A stretch of DNA of 64,000 nt from Buxus sempervirens (lineage: Eukaryota > Streptophyta > Magnoliopsida > Buxales > Buxaceae), in assembly GCA_947561395.2 (NCBI GenBank), contig OX387184.1, positions 6,820,001 to 6,884,000 of the forward strand, read 5' to 3'. Below the pieces are notes generated by a model. The model made no database searches and was not told where the DNA came from. It saw nothing but the letters and a program-made list of their open reading frames with translations. Both the position numbers and the translations under genes were made by a program. Of this stretch, positions 57,219 through 64,000 are shown in pieces. How positions within the stretch are numbered: the stretch's first letter is position 1; every line of letters begins with the position of its first letter.

Positions 57219-59385
57219 TATATATAATGGGAATATGCCCCTTGGGAAGCGTGTCAAACAAAATGCACAGTTTTTTCAAAACAGCCCTTATACACTATTG
57301 AGAAGATTTATATTAATAAAAGGGTAAAACGATCAAGGTTTTCATGCCGCCGAATAATCGTTTTTTTTCAAGTGTCGATGCATTTCGACACAAAAAAATC
57401 GGTTATTTAAAATCGTCCGATTTTTTCAGCATGCTGAGCGAAACGAGCAAAATTTTGATTTTTTGATATAAAGAGAAAAAAATTGATTTTTTTAAATTTT
57501 CATCATCGATTTTTTTTGCGGCATGCCGGTGAAATTTCGCCAGAATAAAAAAAAATAACTTTTTTTCCCATTTTTTTGCCTTTTTAATTTTTTCGGAATT
57601 TCGTCGGCGCGCCGATTTTTTCAGGGATCGACACGCCCATCGAAATTGAAAACATTGAATACGATTTCTGGGATGTTTCGCGAAATGTTGGGAAATATCA
57701 CCATTTCTAAAGGTTTCAAGACATGAAATGTTGAGAGAAAAAGGAATGTTGACCATTCCTAGAAGTTGGTTAAATATAGTTGACATGTCGGGAAGTATTT
57801 CGAAAGATTGCAGTATCAACACTTCTTTTTTTTTATGGCTATGAACTTAGTAATAATATGCAATTTCTATTTTTGTATGCATTTCCAAGTTTTCCATGTG
57901 TGCTTATGCCATTGTTTCTTCATTTCACTTCCTTTAAAAATTCAAATGATCCATTTACATATGTTTGTGACGAAATTCTTAGGTTTTAGGTATATCTTAT
58001 TCTCGTTTATTTAATCCTAGAAATAGCATAATTCTAGAATATTTTATTATTTTATTGTTTTCTCTTATTTTTCCTCAAAATCTCTTTTTGCAGAATTTTC
58101 GGGCAAGTTGGCAAAATGCTGTCGACAAGTTTGCAAAATTTTGCCGGAGGCAGTTGGTGAAATTTTGATCGACACGAAATGTGAAACCTTGATATATTCG
58201 AATGATATATTGGTTATTTGAATTTGAAAAATGAAAAATTCAATAACTTATTTTGGGAGAAAAAAAAATTTTTTTTAAAAATATAAAACAGCCAATTATA
58301 AGCCTGTTGTATGCACGAGTGCACAAATCCTTTTGTAGAGAATATTGCGCCCAAATTCACTTCGTGCTTTGATCAAAGATGATCTCATATTGATGAGGTC
58401 ATATTGTCTTGGTTCCCATTGAGCATGTGGATCAGATACGAAGCCGACAGAGTAGATATATTCAACTTTTTTTGAGATGCAAGAAATCATTTCTTCTTTA
58501 TCGGATTCTAAAGTCCATATTCTTTTCAAAGTATGAAGTAGTCAATTGTGTTCGCCGGTTCGGGCGACCAAGTATTTTATACCCTGATCATAAATTTAGA
58601 TTCTTATCATCATGACCATGTTCTTTTCAAAGTATCAAGCCTTTGAACCAACTGAGGCTTAAGAAGAATTATATTCACTGATATGTTGGCTCCTTTGAAA
58701 TCAAAAACTGTTACGTGCCTTTAAAAAGAACCGGGTAATGGGGCTTTTGAAGGGAATAAGAAAGATGGATTTGGCATGATTTACCTCTTTACGCAGAATT
58801 CAATCCTGAACCTCAGTTAATGGGAATTTCGAGGTTCCCACAACATTCAAAACTCCAGTGTTTTAGAAAGAATAACCTGGCTTCCTGTCTATCCCTCCTA
58901 TTCCACGTTAAGTAGATGTTTATAATTAAAAAAAAAAAAAGACTAGATAACCATAGACTTAAATAAATTATGTAAAATAGAGATAACCAACACCTCCACG
59001 TTATCAAGTTAACCAAACTAGTGGTGGCATGTGCATACTTCGCGTCCTCAATCCAATATTTTTGTATGCATATCCAACATTTACACCGGCTTACACAAGT
59101 GTTCGTTTGCCATTTGGCAAAATATCAGAACCAAATACCAATGACTGACAAATCCATCGTTCAAGAAAATTTCGGTAGAACTATTACTGGCTTGATCCCC
59201 AAATCCAGTAGCTGAACCCAGTAGGGGCCCAAACTTACAACTCGACTTTAAGTTGGCTTTGGACTGGCGTAGTATAGCCCGGCCCAAGAGCCTGACCTGA
59301 TTGAAAGTTCCTTTTAGTCAAGCTTATTAGCTCAACTTGCACCCAGCTCCCCACCCCTACAGCACTGATATTGTTGTTGCTAGAA
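57219..59385 (+). repeat. Array unit D, lacking an EF-hand gene
   Basis: Remainder of the short Helitron (57219-57329), hAT MITE (57334-57657), core 57666-59056 nearly identical to unit B, then a jump to the TTTGCCATTTGGCAAAATATC segment with an empty Harbinger site (AACTATTACTGG, about 59178). It ends at GTTGCTAGAA, the sequence that lies about 0.8 kb before the gene in the other units. Confidence 0.85.
57334..57657. mobile_element. hAT-like MITE of unit D
   Basis: CAAGGTTTTCATGCC to AAAACATTG; right target copy AATACGAT at 57658-57665. The left flank is cut, leaving only ACGAT joined to Helitron sequence, so a deletion removed the block between Helitron and hAT. Confidence 0.78.
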
Positions 59386-59583
59386 AAATCAAAAATTTGA
59401 TTTTTTTGATATAAAGAGCAAAAAATTGATTTTTTTAAATTTTCATCATCGCTTTTTTTTTTGCGGCATGCCGGTGAAATTTCGCCAGAATAAAAAAAAT
59501 CAATTTTTTTCCCAGTTTTTTGCCTTTTTTTATTTTTCCTGGGTTTCGTCGGCGCGCAGCGATTTTTTCAGGGATCAGCACGC
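59386..59583. mobile_element. Fragment of the same hAT MITE, cut by an LTR element
   Basis: Matches the right two-thirds of the 325-bp MITE (GATATAAAGAG, GCGGCATGCCGGTGAAATTT, CAGGGATCAGCACGC) and stops at the LTR element starting at 59584. Confidence 0.72.
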
Positions 59584-61015
59584 TGTGAGACATGGAAATG
59601 TCATCTCGGATGACCTGCCGATATCGTCACGCGGGGATCGATAAATGTAAAGAGTCGCTACCATCCAAGTTAAGGTGTGAATGGACACCAAAGGGTTCAT
59701 AGAAGCCAAATAGAGCCGAAGTAGCTCTAATACAAAGAAAAATCCAGAGATCAGGTAAGGGGAATTATTTATGAGCGGGGGAAGGTGTTAGGTACCCCCA
59801 CTCATCCGTCTAAGACGGTTGCCAAATGCTTGCTCATGCTAAAGATTGTTTGCTAATAAAAAAAGACAAAGGATGCTTAAAAGTAAGCAAAATGTAAGTG
59901 ATTATTCCACATGAGTAGTCCAATAAATATGAACTCTCTCCATAGATATATCACCTCTTAGAACTTCATGAGTGAATAAAAATCAAGGTAAAAATTGAAG
60001 CCAAAGGTTTCCAAGTGACCCAATTGCTCTTTGGAAGAAATCTTAAAAGTTTGAATACTTTATGATTAAAGATTTCTTATTAGAGATTGATTTTTTTGAT
60101 TGGAATTTGCCCCATTTTAAAAGAGTTGAGCTTCCTTTCATGAATTGTATTATACTTTAAGCTTAACATGTTTTGGAAACTTGTTGTGATCTCCAAGTTC
60201 AATTCTTAAGATTGAAGTATGATTAGGTTGGTTATTTGAACCAATTCTCTTTGAATCATTTACTCCACTTAAGATGGGTTAAGCGGTCAAATTGGACAAA
60301 AAGAGCCCAATGTGGACTTAACCCCAAATTGAGGTACTTGACCTGTTTTTTGGTTTGAACCAACTTTTATATTATCATTTTCACCTTTGAGTTGAGTTAA
60401 TTTGTTCAATTTAGGTGAATGTGTTCAAAATGACCTTAATCCCTTGATTTGGGTGAATTTGGAATGGTTTAAATGCCATTTATCTTATTTGGAGCCCTTG
60501 CACATTTGCTTATATGACTTAGGGATGAAAGGACCCAGAAATGTTTAATTAGCAAGGCTGGAATGGGATTTCGGCTTAAAACCGTGCATTCAGGACGGTT
60601 TGGTCCAAACCGTATGATACATGCGGTTGCATAAAAATTGCAGGAAACCGCATATTCAGGACGGTTTTAAACCAGAAATCAGATTTTCGAATTGTTTCTT
60701 TTTCCAACTGGTTTTATTAGCTTGGTTACTTGCCCAAACACAGTGTTCACCATTGGGTGGCTTCCAGATTGCCCCAAATTGGGCATTTGACACATCAAAT
60801 GGTACTAAAAACCCACTTATACCATGAATTTCATGAGATTGCATGAGGGGACCACACATATGCACAAAAAGATCCCTTATAATAAAGGAAATGAATTACA
60901 ATACAACTTGGCCTTCAAGGGGCATGAATCAAAATAAAATTACAATTTAGCCTCCTTGGTCTTGAAAAGAGGAAGAAAAATCCTAAACTAAAATTAGAGG
61001 ATGCCCTCTACATCA
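59584..61015 (-). mobile_element. Left LTR of the noncoding element (approximate)
   Basis: Inner end placed where CTACATCA meets the complement of a polypurine-like stretch (GCAGCTCCTGGG). Contains the GGTAAGGGGAATTATT and GGAAGGTGTTAGG block near 59755 and an inverted-repeat array with AAACCG/CGGTTT stems at about 60575-60670. Confidence 0.5.
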
Positions 61016-61030
61016 GCAGCTCCTGGGTGT

Positions 61031-62254
61031 CATTCCCATGCAACTTTCCTGCAAAGAAGAGGATTAGTAATATTTAAACAAAGGAGGGCCTAGGCTCCCA
61101 CCAAAATGGACACCCAATGCATGGACCTTGGACTTTGGGTTGCCTCCTATGGGCATTTGGGTAGAATGACCTCTAAGAAGAGTTAAAACTCTTCCTATGG
61201 GCTACACCAATCCTAGGATACAGCAATTCTTTGGGAAAAACCAGCTCCCAACAAAATGCACACCATGGACTTGGCTTTGCATGATACGAAGGCAATCATA
61301 AAAATGAAATTAACATTACCTTGATACCTCATGTTTACCTTCAAAATGGGATCTATATCATACCTTGGGTCACCTGAGCCATGCAAAACGGCCTTCCCTC
61401 GTTACAAACCCTTTTCCCATCGTATTTGATTTACTTTGGCCAAAAACGTGTTTCTCCACCTTCAAGCGTGGGGGTTTTGGGTTTTGGCTTATTGGCAACT
61501 TAGAGCTCAAGCCTAGTGTATGACCAGAATTCTAGATCCACCATGTCATCACATCATTGGCTCAAAGCTTCTAAGGTAAATGTTTTCATTTTCGCTTTCC
61601 GAAGTAACGACCTCGGTGCGCCAAGCTACACACATTCTTGTTCAACTTCCTATAGGTGATAGGTAGGCTGTGTAAAAAATAAAAAAGGTGCTCAAGTGCA
61701 TTTAAAATATGGGTCACATTCATCACAACGTCCCACCCTTGCCACTCTCTTTTCGTAGCCATGCAAGCACAATCCAAAAACTACCAAGGCATGATATAGA
61801 AATCACATTTGAAGCAAACAAACATGAGAACATCCAATTAATAAAAAGAAAGCCTAGCATGCTCCATCTAAACATGCATTCACACAATCATACAAACATG
61901 AAAGCATGTTATCATGTTATACAAAAATAGCATTCAATTATGGTGAGCATGCTTAACATATTCAAAACATCTCTCAAAAATTCAGATCTCATGCTCATGA
62001 CATTTAATCACAAATCAAAGCATGCTATCATGGCAACATAATGATCTAGCATAGTATAACTAATTATGCCTTCCTAAGCATGGTTCTAAACACAACCAAG
62101 CATACATCACATACCCTATTCTCATGGGTCTCATATGCTCTAAAACAGAAGCACACAAATCAAATATGCTTATTACAAACAAACAAAAAGCAAACAATCA
62201 ATAAAATCAATCAAAGCATGATCAAGCAATCAAAACATGGCTCAATTCCACTAG
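61031..62254 (-). other. Noncoding internal region of the element
   Basis: No frame with recognisable gag or pol motifs on either strand. A-rich, with many CATG-containing words on its right side (61860-62240). I see nothing else in it. Confidence 0.5.
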
Positions 62255-62272
62255 TCCCCAGCAGAGTCGCCA
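62255..62272 (-). promoter_or_regulatory. Primer binding site
   Basis: On the - strand TGGCGACTCTGCTGGGGA, 2 bp inside the LTR end. It starts with the TGG that pairs with a tRNA CCA tail. The same kind of site is known in Ogre/Tat elements, where it is assigned to tRNA-Arg; the tRNA identity is recalled, not tested. Confidence 0.8.
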
Positions 62273-62274
62273 GT

Positions 62275-63895
62275 TGTGAGACATGGAAATGTCATCTCGG
62301 ATGACCTTCCGATATCGTCACGCGGGGATCGATAAATGTAAAGAGTCGCCACCATCCAAGTTAAGGTGTGAATGGACACCAAAGGGTTCATAGAAGCCAA
62401 ATAGAGCCGAAGTAGCTCTAATACAAGGAAAAATCCAGAGATCAGGTAAGGGGAATTATTTATGAGCGGGGGAAGGTGTTAGGCACCCCCACTCATCCGT
62501 CTAAGACGGTTGCCAAATGCTTGCTCATGCTAAAGATTGTTTGCTAATAAAAAAAGACAAAGGATGCTTAAAAGTAAGCAAAATGTAAGTGATTATTCCA
62601 CATGAGTAGTCCAATAAATATGAACTCTCTCCATAGATATATCACCTCTTAAAACTTCATGAGTGAATAAAAATCAAGGTAAAAATTGAAGCCAAACCAA
62701 TTCAAGGCAAATCTGGAAAAATCATATTATGAGAACTTGAAAGCTTCGATTAACCATAACTCACTCAATTTAAATGCAAATCCAATGAAACCAAAGCCAT
62801 TTGAAAACTGGTATATAATAGAGTATACAGTAAAAAATTCAGCTCAATCCGATTTAAAACGAGAGAGAAATCCACATCTGAAATCTGCTGTTATAACTTG
62901 GAAAAAGTGTTAAGTAGGCATTTTCAAAATCCTATTCGTGGAGTTTGGCTCAATAAAAATCCATGCAAATTGGTATGGAGGAAGTATGTGGTGCCATCTT
63001 TCCAAAGAAAAAAACCTCACACCAAACTCTATCCGGATGTGGCTTGTGTGCTCTCTTGAACAGGCCTAGAAGACCACAGATTAGCTCTGGACTATGCCAG
63101 CGAGCAGCTCTGAGTCAATCTAGTACACAGGCCCCAAATCAAATCAAAATCTGCTAAAACCAGTTGGAAATGAAAATAGACTTCTTAAGGAAAACTCAGA
63201 AACTGGAATCACTCAAAACGGAATAAAGTTGAGCAAATGGTGCACCATCAAAGCGGCAAGTTCAGCAATCTGGGCTGAACTGTCTTACAAACTTTGAGCA
63301 GATGGTGTCAAAACTTTGAGCAGATATAAACTAGACATACTCATCTATATTATGTCTTTGGAATCACTCAAAAATTCATCCGGAGGATGAAGTTATGAGC
63401 ATTCCAAGACAGTCTACAGATGCTGCCCTGTTTTGAAATATTTTTGAATAGAAAGCCCAACTAGTGTATGTGTGCAAGTGAATTCGACAAAAACTCTTAA
63501 AAATCAACAAAAACTATCTCATGAAGTTCTAAAATTCATTCCGAGGCCTGGGATCTCAGATTTTCCATATTGAACATGGAAAGTCCAAGATCTAGCCTAT
63601 TTGATGCAAAAAGTGAAAAGTGTGTGAAGAGGTGTAGAAAATCACATTTTCTAGGAGAAGATTGGGATCCATTGCTATTGAGCATGGATCCTTGCATCCT
63701 CTCCATATGCAAATCAAAATCACATCAAGCACAAAATTATCATAAGATCAACATGCCATTCAAAGTAGGTTCTAAGCCTAGAGGGTCCATTCCAACATCT
63801 TTTTCCCCAGGCTCTCTCTTCACGTTTTACGGCTAGAGAGGATTCCCAGGTACTTTGGATGTGGTTTGGGGCTACAAGCAATCACCAAAGCCTTA
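62275..63895 (-). mobile_element. Right LTR of the noncoding element, interrupted at 63895
   Basis: Starts TGTGAGACATGG. The first 420 bp match 59584-60003; the remainder follows the 45655-48318 LTR type instead (AAACCAGTTGGAAATGAAAA, CACGTTTTACGG at 63821-63832), so it looks like a mosaic of two subfamilies. Confidence 0.6.
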
Positions 63896-64000
63896 TGTAG
63901 ACACCTGATTTTTGCACCCCTAAAATGGCAAAAAAAATGAAAAGTCAAACTAAAAGTCAAACCCTGAGGGGGTCAAAAATTGACCTTTTGACTCAAGTGA
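63896..64000 (+). mobile_element. Start of a further Tat LTR, same subfamily as LTR A
   Basis: TGTAGACACCTG and the following bases match 5232-5320 almost exactly apart from a short extra AAACTAAAAGTC-like segment. It runs off the right edge. CCTTA at 63891-63895 is the likely left target duplication. Confidence 0.8.

Larger units (their letters stand above)
59584..63895 (-). mobile_element. Noncoding Tat-type LTR element, - orientation
   Basis: Starts TGTGAGACATGG at 59584, inserted in the hAT fragment. Parts on the - strand: a right-hand LTR (62275-63895, cut by another LTR), a primer site (62255-62272), a noncoding internal region (61016-62254) and a left-hand LTR (59584-61015) preceded by a short purine-rich stretch. 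No gag or pol is seen, so it is a non-autonomous or broken element. The two LTR copies agree closely only over their first 420 bp or so. Confidence 0.65.

Noticed and set aside
61586-62304. Short frames in the internal region of the 59584 element as possible gag remnants
   Set aside because: No zinc knuckle, protease or RT motif in any frame; composition is A-rich noncoding.

Overview
The window looks like nuclear DNA from a flowering plant, probably a eudicot. It is AT-rich and intron-poor, and it is packed with nested Ty3/gypsy LTR elements of the Tat lineage, one Tekay/Del-like solo LTR, non-autonomous Helitrons, and MULE, hAT and PIF/Harbinger-type elements. No rRNA, tRNA, CRISPR or bacterial-type operon is visible. 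The species cannot be read from the sequence.

Layout. Positions 1-14036 are a stack of nested Tat-lineage LTR elements: the pol and 3' LTR of one element, then at least four further LTRs inserted into one another. Positions 14037-59583 are the host locus, a degenerate tandem array built on a small two-EF-hand calcium-binding protein gene. Five intact copies are seen, all on the + strand (ATG at 14861, 24534, 30914, 44020 and 52604). One broken, more distant EF-hand relative lies on the - strand near 22.3-22.5 kb. Copies 1 and 2 are older, diverged duplicates that keep a pair of G-boxes in front of a TATA box. Copies 3-5 encode identical 94-residue proteins and lie in a recently repeated block (units A, B, C). 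A fourth unit (D) has lost its gene. Positions 59584-64000 are again Tat-type LTR material on the - strand, cut at the right edge by an LTR of the same subfamily as the one at 5232.

The repeated units record their own history. Empty sites in one unit matched by filled sites in another date several insertions: a Helitron (absent from the oldest block), a hAT MITE with an 8-bp target duplication (absent from unit A, present in B, C and D), a Harbinger-like element (filled in C, empty in B and D, and half filled then empty again in A, which implies unequal recombination), and a private hAT in unit A. Between units A and B a Helitron contains a 4-kb MULE-like foldback element with a 9-bp target duplication. 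That element is a giant inverted repeat of an ACTTGTAC-rich array, and it holds a clean solo LTR. Between units C and D a 3.4-kb Helitron carries a broken copy of the cytosolic ribosomal protein S17 gene.

The only host genes that look functional are the five EF-hand genes, which would act as small Ca2+ sensors or buffers. All else is transposon, fossil or unexplained intergenic DNA. Positions come from reading by eye; boundaries given with target duplications are firm, others are approximate.
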